Of a stretch of 64,000 nucleotides of DNA, positions 9,700-21,829 are shown piece by piece (position 1 is the stretch's first letter; every line of letters starts with the position of its first letter). Both the position numbers and the translations under genes were made by a program. The stretch spans positions 1 through 64,000 of the forward strand of contig JAGFNK010000228.1 in assembly GCA_025769875.1 (NCBI GenBank). The letters are read 5' to 3'. The notes under the pieces are model-generated. The model searched no databases, was not told the DNA's origin, and saw only the letters and a program-made list of their open reading frames with translations. The stretch is from Russula earlei. Its lineage: Eukaryota > Basidiomycota > Agaricomycetes > Russulales > Russulaceae.

Positions 9700-11409
9700 A
9701 TGACTACAACTCGAGACTGGAAGACCAAAGGATATCAGATCCCAACCATAGAAGGATTGGCCGCCCTCAAATGCCCCTTTGAACTGCTGCCTGATCAAGA
9801 AAAGAACGTCCCTAGTATCACTATGTTCGACGATGGTGTCGAATTTTACACCATACAGAAAGACAGTGTCCCATGGACCGGCTATTATGCCAACTGGAAG
9901 GGTGCCAAGGTAGCCCTCAGCCACCTTTACGGCCTTTGGTTCGAAATCGAAAGACGCGGGGACACGTGGGAAGCGACACGCATCGCTCGCCCAGCCTTTA
10001 GGCTTCAGCAAAGTCCTCTGCGAGGCATCAACATTACTACACTGACAGCCTCAGGAACCCCCCTTCCTAGGTCCAGAGCTCCGAGCCTTACCCCAACTCC
10101 AGGACCGGCCCCCATCGCCCACGCTCCAATGGAGCTCGAACCGACGACAACGATGAACATTTTCGTCACCGCCACCGATCCTAAACCGGTCCAGCCACAA
10201 CCCGCCTCGTCCGGGACGGCACAACCTCCCACCCGCGCCTCGTTCTCCGGAATGGGAGGCCGCGGAATATGACCTCCAAGCCCCGACCCCGACCCGGACG
10301 ATTACGACACACGCACAGACCGCGACCGCAATACACGCGGCTCTGACAATGGGAAACTCGAGGGGATTCCCCCCGAGTTCTTCAACGGCAACCGCGCGCG
10401 CACGCACGCATTCTTGGTTGCGTTCAACAGGTTTATGTCTATGAACCACGACAGTAAGATTGCCAAGGATCCCATCAAAAAGTGTGCATATTTCCTCTCA
10501 CTGATGAAAGGACCCAAAGTCGAAGGATGGCTCGAAGCCATGGACCAGTGGCTTGAAGACGTACAAGAGGACCCCACCAACGTCCCACTCGGACTTACCG
10601 CGTGGGAGGCGCTTCGACAACAATTCCGTCGCGCGTTTACCGACTACGCGGAACGCGAGAAGGCCCAGGACCGACTTAAGGAATTGAAGATGAAGGATGG
10701 CTTACTCGACGACTATATCTCAGAATTCCAACTGCTGGCAAGACGCGCAGGGCTCGATGTAGATGAGCCCACAGTGATGCGACTCTTCGCCTGGGGACTC
10801 CCACGAAGCTTGGTCGAATCGTGCCTCGACCTGGAAGATCCTACTTCCTTCGTGGATTGGGTTGCGGCCGCACAGAAGCATCATCGGGTCTGGATGCGCA
10901 AACGCGCGATCTTGTCCGATCACTCCAGCAATCGTGGACGCAATAACAATCAATTCCAGAACAACAAACCTTGGGGACGACTGGTCAATTCGGCATGGGC
11001 CAATCGCGGGAATAATCAAAACAACACCATGCCCACACGACCCCGACTCCCACCGCGCGACCCGAACGCGATGGACACCAGCGCGGGCGCCGCTCGCAAG
11101 GCAGTCACCGAAGCCGAAAAACAGAAACACAGAGAAGAAGGAAGATGCTTCCATTGCTCTCTACGAGGACACTTGGCCCGCGACTGCCCCACGAAACCGA
11201 AGCGCGAAATAACTCGTGCACGCGCCGCCGATACGACCACCGTCACGTCCGAATCCTCCACCATAGAAATAATTGAGGAACAAACAACCGACAAAGTCGC
11301 AAAGGCAGCGAAAGCAGCAAAAGCACTTTTGGTAGAAGAAAGGGAAGCCTTCATTAAGGCTTTAATGGGAGATGAGGAGGACAAAGAACAGGATTTTTCG
11401 GACGCTTGA
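9700..11409 (+). pseudogene. Element A gag, one in-frame stop
   Basis: The gag frame runs from ATG 9700 to TGA 11407-11409. It is broken once by TGA at 10270-10272, where element B has CGA: a CpG transition. Order: N-terminal domain (DDGVEFYTI, VPWTGYYANWKGAKVALSHLYGLWFE), a Pro-rich linker, a capsid-like domain (AFLVAFNRFMSMNHDSKIA, KGPKVEGWLEAMDQWLED), and a CCHC zinc knuckle (CFHCSLRGHLARDC) near 11147-11188. The last codons overlap pol. It would bind RNA and form the particle. Apart from the TGA, the frame is intact. Confidence 0.9.
11394..11398 (+). promoter_or_regulatory. Candidate -1 frameshift site at gag-pol junction (A)
   Basis: Gag reads GAT TTT TCG GAC GCT TGA; pol reads GGA TTT TTC in the -1 frame and stays open through 14441. 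The T5 run would let tRNA-Phe slip on TTT. Element B has the same run at 18097-18101, and element D has a T5 run directly before its gag stop (49033-49037). Function is inferred from position only. Confidence 0.45.
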
Positions 11410-13365
11410 GCATAACGGCGATTGCTCGAGCCTTAGGTATCAATCCCATGTACAAGTCTCAAAGAAAATCAATATCAGTGATGACTACCATTTACATTGG
11501 ATCGAACAAAGCCGAAAGAAAAGCCCTAATAGACAGTGGAGCTACAGAGTGCTTCATATCCCCTAAGTTGACAAAGGAATTATGCCTACAAACTAAAAAG
11601 CTAATTCCGACAAGAAGCGTTAAAAACGTCGATGGAACGCTAAACCGCTCAGGAAAGGTCACCAAAACTGTCCAATTAGAGTTGAAATTGCTGGGACAAA
11701 GACACACGCATCAATTTCTAGTTGCAGACATAGGACAAGATGATATCATCCTAGGATATCCGTTCCTAGAATCAACAAACCCAAGAATAAATTGGTCCAA
11801 GGGAACCATCATGGGAAGAGTCACCCTTAAAGGAAATCAAGAAACCCCAGCTTGGATCAAAGCGTTGACAGACTGGGAAGAAGGCGACGAATTATGGTTG
11901 CAAACCCAAATACGCAAAACTACCATAGCGCAACAACTGGCGGAATCACAAGCACAGGGAAAAATACAAACTTGGCAAGAAATAGTCCCTCTTCAATACC
12001 ATCAACATGGACAAGTGTTCATGGAACAAGAGTCGGAAAGATTCCCCGGACCGAGGAAATGGGATCACGCTATTGACCTGAAATTGGACGCCCCAACGAC
12101 AATCAACTGCAGAGTATACCCCCTCTCACCAAAAGAAAAGGAAGAACAGGGAAAATTTCTCGAGCAAAATTTACGACTCAAACGAATAAGAAGATCCAAT
12201 TCGCCATACGCTAGTGGATTCTTCCTCATAAAAAAGAAAGACGGAAAATTTCGACCGGTACAAGACTATAGGAACTTAAACAAATGGACAATACCCAACG
12301 TATACCCACTGCCACTAATCCCAGAACTCATCCATGCTTTAGCAGGAAAAGAACTCTTTACCAAGTTCGACGTCAGATGGGGCTACAACAATATCCGAAT
12401 CAAAGAAGGAGACGAATGGAAAGCAGCCTTCAAAACTAGCGACGGACTATTCGAGCCTACAGTAATGTTCTTCGGACTAACAAATTCTCCAGCCACCTTT
12501 CAAACCATGATGGACGACATTTTTCAAGAAGAACTCGCACAAGGATGGTTGAAAATCTACATGGACGACATCATTATTGCCACACAAAATAATGAGACAG
12601 AACACGCATTGAAGGTCAACCATATACTGTCTAAATTAAGACAACATGATCTTTATCTCAAACCGGAAAAATGTCAGTTCCACAGAAGAAAGGTAGAATA
12701 CCTTGGAGTAATTATAGGAGAAGGAAGAATAACCATGGACCCTGTCAAAGTCAAAGGAATCAAAGACTGGCCAACACCATCATCGCTGAAAGAAGTTAGA
12801 AGTTTTTTAGGATTTTGTAACTTCTATCGAAACTTCATACCCAATTTCTCTATCAAAGCGAGACCACTAAATGACTTAACTAAAAAGAACAGACAGTGGG
12901 AATGGACGACGAAGGAAGACCAAGCCTTCCAAATCCTAAAAGAAACTTGCGTATCCTACCCAGTACTCCGCACCCCAGATTGGACGAAACAATTTATTTT
13001 GGATACTGACGCATCTGGATTCGCCATAGGAGCAGTCATATCCCAAGAACATGAAGATGGTTTACACCCTATTGCATACTATTCCAGAACGCTACTAGAT
13101 GCAGAAAGGAACTACGACGCACACGACAAAGAACTAGCAGCAGTAATATTCGGATTAAAAAGTGGACGACCATTCTTCTTAGGAGCCGATAAACCAGTTA
13201 GAATAAGAACAGACCACAAAAACCTTACATACTTCAAAGAACCACAAAAACTAACAGGACGACAAGCCAGATGGATGCAATATATGCAAGATTATAACAT
13301 CACCATGGAACACGTCCCTGGACATACACATACCATCGCCGACACACTTTCACGTCGCAAAGACC

Positions 13366-13378
13366 TTAACAAGGGGGT
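13366..13378 (+). promoter_or_regulatory. Internal polypurine-tract copy in pol
   Basis: TTAACAAGGGGGT sits between RNase H and integrase and is identical over 13 nt to the 3' purine tract at 16021-16033 just before the 3' LTR. Element C keeps it near 52220-52240 (minus strand). It resembles the central PPT of Ty1 and lentiviruses, a possible second plus-strand primer. Confidence 0.45.
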
Positions 13379-14768
13379 AAGAGAACAAAAAACCACGCTA
13401 CTACCACCCGAAATCCTCGCACGAAAAACCTATTTACCAGACAAACCCGACAAACGACGAGAAATCCTGAGACTATTCCACGACACCCCCTTTGCAGGAC
13501 ATCCTGGAGTAGCCAACACCTGGGACTTAGTCAAACAACATTACGAAGGACCTAGACTACGACAATTCGTAGAACAATACGTCAAAGGCTGCGCCAAGTG
13601 TCAAGAGTCCAAAACCAATATACCCAGAAAGAAAGCCATGACCTTTCCACTCGACACACACGTTGAACAAGGCCCCTTCCAATACGTATCAATGGACCTC
13701 ATCACTGACCTACCAAAATCAGAAGGATTTGACAGCGTCCTCACCATAGTCAATCAAGGGTGCTCTAAAGCAACAAAGTTTATCCCCTGTAACAAAACGA
13801 TCGATGGAACAGGTGTTGCACACGAGTACTTGAAACACCTCGTGCCCTGGTTCGGCATTCCCAAAAGAATCATCTCCGACAGAGACCCTCGATTCGCATC
13901 AAACTTCTCAAAAGCCTTATGTAAAAATCTAGGCATCAAACAAAACATGTCTACCGCGTTCCACCCCCAAACCGACGGACAGACAGAACGAATGAATGCA
14001 TGGCTAGAACAATACCTAAGACCCTGGACCACAACTCATCCACATTCCTGGGCAAAAATGCTTCCTCTAGCAGAATATGCGCATAACTCATGGAAACATG
14101 AAACATCACAAAGATCACCACACGAACTCCTCATGGGATTCAAACCCCAGATCGACATCAGTCTAGAAGACAATAACGTACCCTCATCCACCGATCGCCT
14201 AAAACGACTAGAAGAAGCAAGACACGACGCCCAACAACTTCTTGAACGTAAACAACAACGCCCTAAAACCCGACGTCAAAGAAATGGAAGAAGGAACTCT
14301 CGTATGGCTAGAAGCAAAGAACCTCAAAACACGAGGAACACGCAAACTAATGCCCAAAAGATACGGTCCATTTCCCATCACAAAAAGAATTTCCAAAGTC
14401 GCATATCAATTACAGCTCCCGCCATCAATGAAGATACATGACGTCTTTCACGTCAACCTACTTCTCCCTTATAAGGAGATGGAGGAATATGGCACGCCGT
14501 TTACACGACCTCCACCAACCATTGAAAATGAGGAAGAATATGAAATCGAAGCCATTCTAGACACAAGAAGATTCGGACGAACACGTAAGATTCAATACCT
14601 CGTACACTGGAAAGGATACCCGGCATCAGATGACTCATGGGTTGACCATCGTGACCTCAACGCCCCAGAACTTCTAAAAGAATACTACTCCGCTTCAGCT
14701 GGACGACCCCAAGTATAAAGACACCACCCATAAGACGACTATTCCCTACCTCCTTACCCCCAACAAAC

Positions 14769-16017
14769 ATGTCTTCCACACAGAACTCCCCCACTGCTTC
14801 CTCCGCCACTTTGGTACCCACTCCACCTTACTCCCCCGCTCTCATCCATCTACCATTATCTCGAGAACCATCCCCCTCCACAGCAGCCACTATCAATACC
14901 AGGCTACTCATCCGACGCGCTGCACAACACGCCGCCATGATCGTTCAAGCACGCGAGCTGTGGGAGGACGACTCCCTCACCACGATACTGCGTGCCTTCG
15001 GCAACCGTTCTCCTACTCTAGGGACTAGTTCGCCTATTAGGACTCGCAGCCCGTCTTATCACGTCCGCACTCCCTCACCTGACCCTATCCCAATTCCCCC
15101 ACGCATCACTACACCCATCATCCAACAAGTTGAGAACGTAGTTCCTGCTCAACAAAAACTTTGCCCCAATGGACCGCGAGAGAACACCACCTCCTGTCTA
15201 CGAACCAGCCGCCAACCACACACAACGCTCAGAACTAGAGGAACTCGGAGAAGGATGGGAAGAAGGAGATCTAGGGCTAGACTTACTAATCCCAGATCCA
15301 GGAAATGAAGAAGACACGCTTCCCCCTCGCTTTGTTCTCCCCGACATCACACATGGTTTTCCCTCCCTCTTAGCTACCTACGGTCCTGGATGCCCCACTC
15401 ACCGCATTCCTATTCGAGCTCGAGCTGACCCCTATCCTCGCCCCCTCCTCACACAAAAAGACGCCTTCTTATTCAAGGAAGGTCTCAGACACACCAAAGC
15501 CATAGACGAAGCACTCAGATTCGAACAAGATCTGTCGCTAGAGGCTGAAGTACGTCGCTACCGTTTTGCCATAAAGAAAACATGACAAATGGCAAATTCC
15601 CTCGTCACCGCTCGAGAAAGATACCACGATATGATGTGGGAAGTCAGGGACTCGGAAGTCAAGTTGGCAAAAGCGAATGCCAAAGCACGTCTCGAACCAT
15701 GAGTACTGTTTGGCACCATGCCTCAACTCACTGAGCAGGAACATCAAGACGCCAAACAAGCCCTCCTTGATCCATGGTACCAATTTTCCCCTCGACTCTC
15801 TGACCGATGCGTGTGGTGCAAAGACGGAGGACACGACACCTTCGAATGCTCCAAGATCGCCGTCTGTATCCTTTGCAATCGTCAAGGACACATAGCCGAC
15901 TATTGCAGAAGCCCCCACCGACGATGCAGACCTGAGAAGATATGTCGAGTCCCTCGCGACCAAATTCACTTCCACACCCATCACTGTCGCTCTACTGTCA
16001 TCCCTTACGTTGCTTAG
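14769..16017 (+). pseudogene. Element A ORF3: double zinc-knuckle protein between pol and 3' LTR
   Basis: A third gene downstream of pol. Correcting one extra base near 15135-15160 gives about 415 codons, with two further stops: TGA at 15583 (CGA in B) and TGA at 15700 (TGG in B). Order: Ser/Thr/Pro-rich N-terminus starting MSSTQNSP; a helical part (RRAAQHAAMIVQARELWEDD); a conserved middle (FPSLLATYGPGCPTH, RADPYPRP, QKDAFLFKEGLRHT); then two CCHC knuckles, CVWCKDGGHDTFEC and CILCNRQGHIADYC, followed by SPHRRC and a Cys/His tail. No signal peptide or membrane segment, so not an envelope protein. The role is unknown; nucleic-acid binding is an inference from the knuckles. Homologous regions occur in B, C and, divergently, D. 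Confidence 0.85.
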
Positions 16018-16020
16018 ACG

Positions 16021-16035
16021 TTAACAAGGGGGTGA
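16021..16035 (+). promoter_or_regulatory. 3' polypurine tract of element A
   Basis: TTAACAAGGGGGTGA immediately precedes the 3' LTR at 16036. It would be left by RNase H as the plus-strand primer. Element B has the same tract before 21830. Confidence 0.8.
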
Positions 16036-16528
16036 TGTCACAAGTACCGGTCCCTCGGACCGAACCGGCAACCGGACAAGCCTACCCGGACAGCCTCACG
16101 ATTCCCGCGCGTTTGTATGACTCACTTAGCCTCGCCTGTACCACTACCTTTCAGCATGTTCCGTTCTCGATCGTCTCGCTGCTACCTCATGTCTGCTATT
16201 TGATATAGGACATAATTGTCTATATAAACCTGTCAGTAACAGAGAACAAGCCCTAAGCTTGTTCTCTTGTGAAATATCACTGGATTCCAGCTTCGGGACT
16301 GTAGGCTTGCAGGGAATCAAGCAAACGACTCAGAAACTCTTTCCACCTTCTAAGTCTTCAAATGCGAAGACTTATTCATCATCTTTCCTCTCCGCGGTAC
16401 ACATTAGCCTCTGCTGTGTTGTCACCGAGGTCCCCGACCTTAGCGAGAACTAGTCGTCTCGCTCAGCTCAGTGCGCACGTCTCGCGCGTGAAACGATTTG
16501 TCAGCAACACCGCCCCCAGTCGGTGACA
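16036..16528 (+). repeat. Element A 3' LTR
   Basis: 493 bp, same length as the 5' LTR. Five differences, all at CpG sites (for example AACGCG/AATGCG and GTCGG/GTTGG). Ends CGGTGACA at 16528, followed by TSD CTGAC. Confidence 0.95.
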
Positions 16529-18112
16529 CTGACCCTATTCGACGACGGTGTCGAGTTCTTCACTATACACACGGATGGTGTACCTTGGAGTTGCTACTAT
16601 GTCATTTGGAAGAATGCTAAAGTAGCCCTCAGCCACATTTATGGGCTATGGTTCGAGATCGCCAGATGCAGCGACACCTGGGAAGCGACGTGCGTCGCCT
16701 GCCCAGCCTTCAGGCTTGCACAAAGCCCTCTTAGAGGTATTAACCTCACTGCACTGATAAACTCTGGAGAACCCATTCCTAGCTCGAAAGCCCCGAGCCA
16801 TGCACCGACGCCCGGACCTCTCCCCCCTGCCGACGACCCAATGAACCTCAAACCCACGACTACAACAAATATCTTTGCCACCAACACCGAACCCAAGTCA
16901 GCCAGACCCCAACCCGCATCGTCCGGAACAATGCGAGCGCCCTTCCATCCCTCTTTTGCAGGATTTGGAGGACGCGGAAATCGACCCCCAAGCCCAGACC
17001 CCAACCCCGATGATTTCGCTGGATGCACCAACCGCGAACGTGACGCATGAGGATCCGACAACGGAAAACTTGAGGGAATCCCTCTCGAGTTTTTCAACGG
17101 TGACCGCGCGCAAACGCACGCCTTCTTAGTCGCGTTCAATAGGTTCATGTCTATGAACCACGATAGTAAGATTGCCAGAGACCCCATCAAGAAATGTGCA
17201 TATTTTCTATCACTAATGAAAGGACCCAAAGTCGAAGGATGGCTTGAAGCCATGGACCAGTGGCTCGAAGACGCACAGGAGGACCCCACTAACATCCCAC
17301 TCGGGCTCACCGCGTGGGAGGGGCTTCGACAACAGTTCCGTTGCGCATTTACCGACTATGCAGAATGCGAGAAGGCCCAAGACAAGCTCAAGGAATTAAA
17401 AATGAAAGATGGACTTCTGGACGACTATGTATCTGAATTCCAACTGTTGGCGAGACGCGCAGGACTCGATGTCGACGAACCGACAGTCATGCGACTATTC
17501 GCATGGGGACTCCCACAATCCCTGGTCGAGTCTTGCCTCGACCTTGAGGATCCCACCTCATTCGCAGATTGGGTCATAGCGGCACAGAAACACCACAGAG
17601 TCTGGATGCGCAAACGCGCAATCTTATCTGACCACTCCAGCACATGCGGACGCAATTTCAACCAGCCTCAAAACAATAGACCTTGGGGACGACTAGCCAA
17701 TTCAGCCTGGGCCAACCGTGGGAACAATCAGAACAACGCCACACCCGCGCGACCGCGACTCCCACCACACAACCCAAATGCGATGGACACCAGCGCGGGC
17801 ACCGCTCGCAAGGCGGTCACCGAAGCCGAAAAACAGAAACACAGAGAGGAAGGAAGGTGCTTCCATCGCTCTCATCGAGGACATCTAGCCCGCAACTGCC
17901 CCACAAAACCAAAATGCGAAACGACTCGCGCACGAACCGCCGATATGACCAACATCACATCCGAATCTCCCACTGTGGAGATAATCGAAGAAAGCACAAC
18001 CGATAAACTCGCAAAGGTGGCAAAGGCACTTTCCATAGTAGAAAGAGAAGCTTTCATCAAAGCCTTGATGGAAGATAGTGAGGACAAAGAGGAGGATTTT
18101 TCGGATGCTTGA
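16529..18112 (+). pseudogene. Element B gag, main part
   Basis: Continues the frame begun at 9010. A TGA at 17048-17050 interrupts the linker, where A has CGC. The capsid-like domain (FNRFMSMNHDSKIA) follows in frame. The zinc knuckle reads CFHRSHRGHLARNC: the second Cys is Arg, so the knuckle is probably dead. Gag ends TGA 18110-18112, overlapping pol by the same T5-containing junction as in A. Confidence 0.9.
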
Positions 18113-20492
18113 GCATAATGGCGATTGCTCGAGCTTTAGGTATTGATTCCATGTACAAGACTCAAAGAAAGTCAATATCAGTGATGACTACTATTTACAT
18201 TGGATTGAACAAAGCCGAAAAGAAAGCCCTGATAGACAGTGGAGCCACTGAGTGTTTTATTTCACCCAAACTGATGAAAGAACTACACCTACAAAAACAA
18301 AAACTGAACCTGGCCAGAAATGTCAAAAATGTTGATGGAATGCTTAACCGTTCAGGAAAGGTTACCCAAGTTGTCCAACTAGAATTAAAATTACTAGGAC
18401 AAAAACATACGCACCAATTCCTGATCGCAGACATAGGGCAAGATGATATTATCTTGGGATATCCATTTCTAGAGTCGACAAACCCAAGGATAAACTGGTC
18501 TAAAGGAACCATTATGGGAAGAGTTACCCTCAAAGGAAATCAAGAAACTCCAGCATGGATCAGAGCACTGGCAGACTGGGAGGAAGGTGACAAACTGTGG
18601 TTACAAACTCAAATACGAAAAACCACCATAGCACAACAATTGGCAGAATCACAAATGACAGATAAACCAAAGACCTGGCAAGAAATAGTTCCTCACCAAT
18701 ACCACCAATATGGACCAGTATTCATAGAACAAGAGTCAGAAAGATTTCCAGGACCAAGAAAATGGGATCACGCCATCGACCTGAAACCAGATGCCCCAAC
18801 AACGATCAACTGTAGAGTATATCCCCTCTCACCCAAAGAAAAAGAAGAACAGGGAAAATTCCTCGAACAAAACCTACAACTTAAATGAATAAGAAGATCC
18901 AACTCACCATACGCCAGTGGATTTTTCCTCATAAAAAAGAAGGATGGTAAATTTCGACCAGTGCAAGACTATAGAAATCTGAACAAATGGACAATACCGA
19001 ACGTATATCCTCTACCCCTGATCCCAGAACTCATCCATGCCTTAGCCAGAAAAGAACTCTTTACTAAATTTGACGTTAGATGGGGCTACAACAACATTCG
19101 AATCAAGGAAGGAGACGAATGGAAGGCAGCCTTCAAAACTAGCGATGGACTGTTTGAGCCCACAGTAATGTTCTTCGGACTGACAAACTCCCCAGCTACC
19201 TTTCAGACTATGATGGACGACATTTTTCAAGAAGAACTCGCACAAGGATGGCTAAAGATCTATATGGACGACATCATCATTGCCACACAAAACAATGAAA
19301 CGGAACATATGTCCAAGGTCAACCATATACTATCCAAATTAAGACAACACGACCTCTACCTCAAACCAGAAAAGTGTCAATTCCACAAGAAAAAGGTAGA
19401 ATACCTCGGAGTAATCATAGGAGAAGGAAAAATAACTATGGACCCCATCAAAGTCAAAGGAATCCAAGACTGGCCAACCCCGTCAACGTTGAAAGAAGTC
19501 AGAAGTTTTCTAGGATTCTGTAACTTTTACCGAAACTTTATACCAAACTTTTCCATGAAAGCCAGACCACTGAACGATCTGACAAAGAAAAATAAACAAT
19601 GGCAATGGACAATGAAAGAAGACCAAGCCTTTCGAATCCTAAAAGAAACTTGCACATCTTATCCAGTACTTTGCACCCCAGATTGGACAAAACAATTTAT
19701 TCTGGACACCGACGCGTCAGGATTCACAATAGGAGCAGTTATATCCCAAGAATATGAAGATGGCTTACACCCCATTGCATACTATTCCAGGACACTATTA
19801 GATGCAGAGAGGAACTACGATGCACACGACAAAGAACTAGCGGCAGTAATATTCGGATTAAAAAGCGGACGACCTCTTGGAAACATGAAACATCACGAAG
19901 ATCACCGCACGAACTCCTCATGGGGTTCAAACCCCAAATCAATATCAACTTAGAAGACAACAATGTACCCTCATCCACCGATTGCCTAAGGCAACTAGAA
20001 GAAGCAAGATTAGATGCTCAACAACTTCTAGAATGCAAACAACAACCCCTAAGACCGGACATCAAGGAAATGGAAGAAGGAACCCTTGTATGGCTAGAAG
20101 TGAAGAACCTCAAAACACGAGGAACATGCAAGTTAATGCCTAAGAGATACGGCCCATTTCCCATCATGAAAAGAATTTCCAAAGTCACATACCAATTACA
20201 ACTTCCGCCATCAATGAAGATACATGACGTCTTCCATGTCAACCTACTTCTCCCTTATAAGGAGATGGAGGAATACGGCACGCCGTTTACACGACCGCCA
20301 CCAACCATTGAGAACGAAGAAGAATATGAAATTGAAGCAATTCTAGACGCTAGGAAGTTCGGACGAACACATAAACTTCAATACCTTGTGCATTGGAAAG
20401 GATACCCAACATCAGATGACTCGTGGGTCGACCACCACGACCTCAACGCCCCAGAACTTCTAAAGGAATATTACTCCGCCTCGGCTGGATGA
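18100..20492 (+). pseudogene. Element B pol, with stop and internal deletion
   Basis: Protease (DSGATE) is present from 18109. TGA at 18886-18888 replaces CGA of element A. RT resumes with YRNLNKWTIPNVYPLP and YMDD. Near 19878 the RNase H frame (LKSGRP) jumps to the integrase C-terminus (WKHET): about 917 bp matching A 13172-14088 is missing, removing the end of RNase H and the whole integrase catalytic core. The chromodomain (EYEIEAILDARK, YLVHWKGYP) is kept, ending at TGA 20490-20492. Confidence 0.92.
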
Positions 20493-20559
20493 CCCCAAAT
20501 ATAAAAAGCATCACCTACAAACGATCATCCCTCACCGCTCCATCCCCAACCACTACAAC

Positions 20560-21718
20560 ATGACCACCACACAGAACTCCCCCGCCTCTTCCACTACTAC
20601 CCTCATACCTACCCCTCCTTATTCTCCCACACTTATCCACTTGCCGCTGTCCAGAGAACCCTCCCCTTCAACAGCAGCAACCATTAACACCAGAATACTC
20701 GTCCAACGTGCCGCACAACATGCCGCAATGATCGTACAAGCACACGAACTGTGGGAAGACGACTCCCTCACTACAATACTAAGAGCCTTCGGCAATCGAT
20801 CCCCCACTCGAGGGACCAACTCACCTATCAGGACCTGCAGCCCTTCTTATCACGTTCGCTCCCCTTCACCTGACCCCATTCCAATTCCTCCACGCACTAC
20901 TACAGTACCCCCATTATCCAACAAATTGAGAACGTTGTCTTGCTCAATGAGAACTTCAACCCAGTTAATCTCAAAAGGACCCCACCTCCTGTCTACGAAC
21001 CACCGCCAACCACGTTCAACCCAATGAGTTAGAAGAACTTGGAGAGGGATGGGAAGAAGGAGACCTCGGACTAGACTTGCTAATCCCTGACCCTGGCAAC
21101 GAAGACGACATGTTACCCCCTTGCTTTGTCCTCCCCGACCTCACACACGGCTTCCCCTCCCTACTAGCCACCTATGGTCCTGGATGTCCCACTCACTGCA
21201 TTCCCATTCGAGCTCGAGCTGACCCCTATCCTCGCCCTCTCCTTACTCAGAAAGACGCTTTCCTATTTAAAGAAGGCCTCAGACATACCACAGCTATAGA
21301 CGAGGCACTCAGGTTCGAACAGGACCTGTCCCTGGAAGCAGAAGTACGACGCCACAGATTCGCCATAAAGAAAGCACGACAAATGGCAAACAGTCTCGTC
21401 ACCGCTCAAGAAAGATACCACGACATGGTATGGGAAATAAGGGACTCAGAAATCAAACTAGCCAGGGCCAACGCTAAAGCTCGCCTTGAACCATGGGTCT
21501 TGTTCGGAACCATGCCTCAACTCACTGACCAAGAACACAAAGACGCCAAAGAAGCCCTGCTAGACCCATGGTACCAATTTACCCCTCGACTTTCAGACAA
21601 ATGTGCCTGGTGTCACGACGGAGGACACGATACATTTGAATGCCCCAAAATTGCCATCTGCATTCTTTGCAATCGCCACGGACATATAGCTGATCGTTGC
21701 AGAAATCCACACCGATGA
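20560..21718 (+). pseudogene. Element B ORF3: double zinc-knuckle protein, one frameshift
   Basis: Starts MTTTQNSP at 20560. A small insertion near 20905 shifts the frame. The second part (from about 21077) is long and intact through FVLPDLTHGFPSLLATYGPG, the helical middle and both knuckles (CAWCHDGGHDTFEC and CILCNRHGHIADRC), then RNPHR and stop at 21716-21718. Here the positions of the two internal stops of copy A are sense codons (CGA, TGG), which shows the frame was once open. It sits directly before the purine tract and 3' LTR. Confidence 0.85.
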
Positions 21719-21829
21719 TGCAAAAGCAACAAGATATGTCGAGTCCCTCGCGATCAACTCCACTTCCATGCTCACCGCTGTCAATCGACCATCATGCCCT
21801 ATACCGCTTAGACGTTAACAAGGGGGTGA

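Larger units (their letters stand above)
11394..14718 (+). pseudogene. Element A pol: protease-RT-RNase H-integrase-chromodomain, one frameshift
   Basis: The -1 frame is open to 14441. Counting from 11406: aspartic protease DSGATE at about residues 43-48; RT with YMDD at 385-388; RNase H LDTDASGF near 531; integrase zinc-binding region (GHPGV, CAKCQES) near 690-740; catalytic D in SMDLITDLP (about 762), D in SDRDPRF (about 821) and E in TDGQTERMN (about 860). One extra base near 14260, absent from copies B and C, shifts the frame. The C-terminus continues at 14242-14718 with LVWLEAKNL, YGPFPI, HDVFHVNLLLPY and a chromodomain (EYEIEAILDTRR, YLVHWKGYP, DDSWV). This marks a chromovirus; the chromodomain probably targets heterochromatin. 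Confidence 0.93.
9132..16528 (+). mobile_element. Chromovirus A (Ty3/Gypsy), full length, youngest element here
   Basis: 7397 bp with two 493-bp LTRs and TSD CTGAC (9127-9131 and 16529-16533), inserted in gag of element B in the same orientation. The LTRs differ at five positions only, every one a CpG-to-TpG/CpA change, so insertion is recent. Order: LTR, PBS 9627-9638, gag, pol (PR-RT-RNase H-IN) in the -1 frame, chromodomain, ORF3, purine tract, LTR. Despite its youth it has an in-frame TGA in gag, a one-base insertion near 14260, and a frameshift plus two stops in ORF3. Confidence 0.95.

Noticed and set aside
15700..15702. The A ORF3 stop at 15700 as another CpG transition
   Set aside because: Element B has TGG here, and TGG to TGA is a G-to-A change not in a CpG context, so it was not counted as CpG decay.
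14769..16017. ORF3 as an env gene
   Set aside because: No signal peptide, hydrophobic fusion segment or membrane anchor; the C-terminus has zinc knuckles instead.
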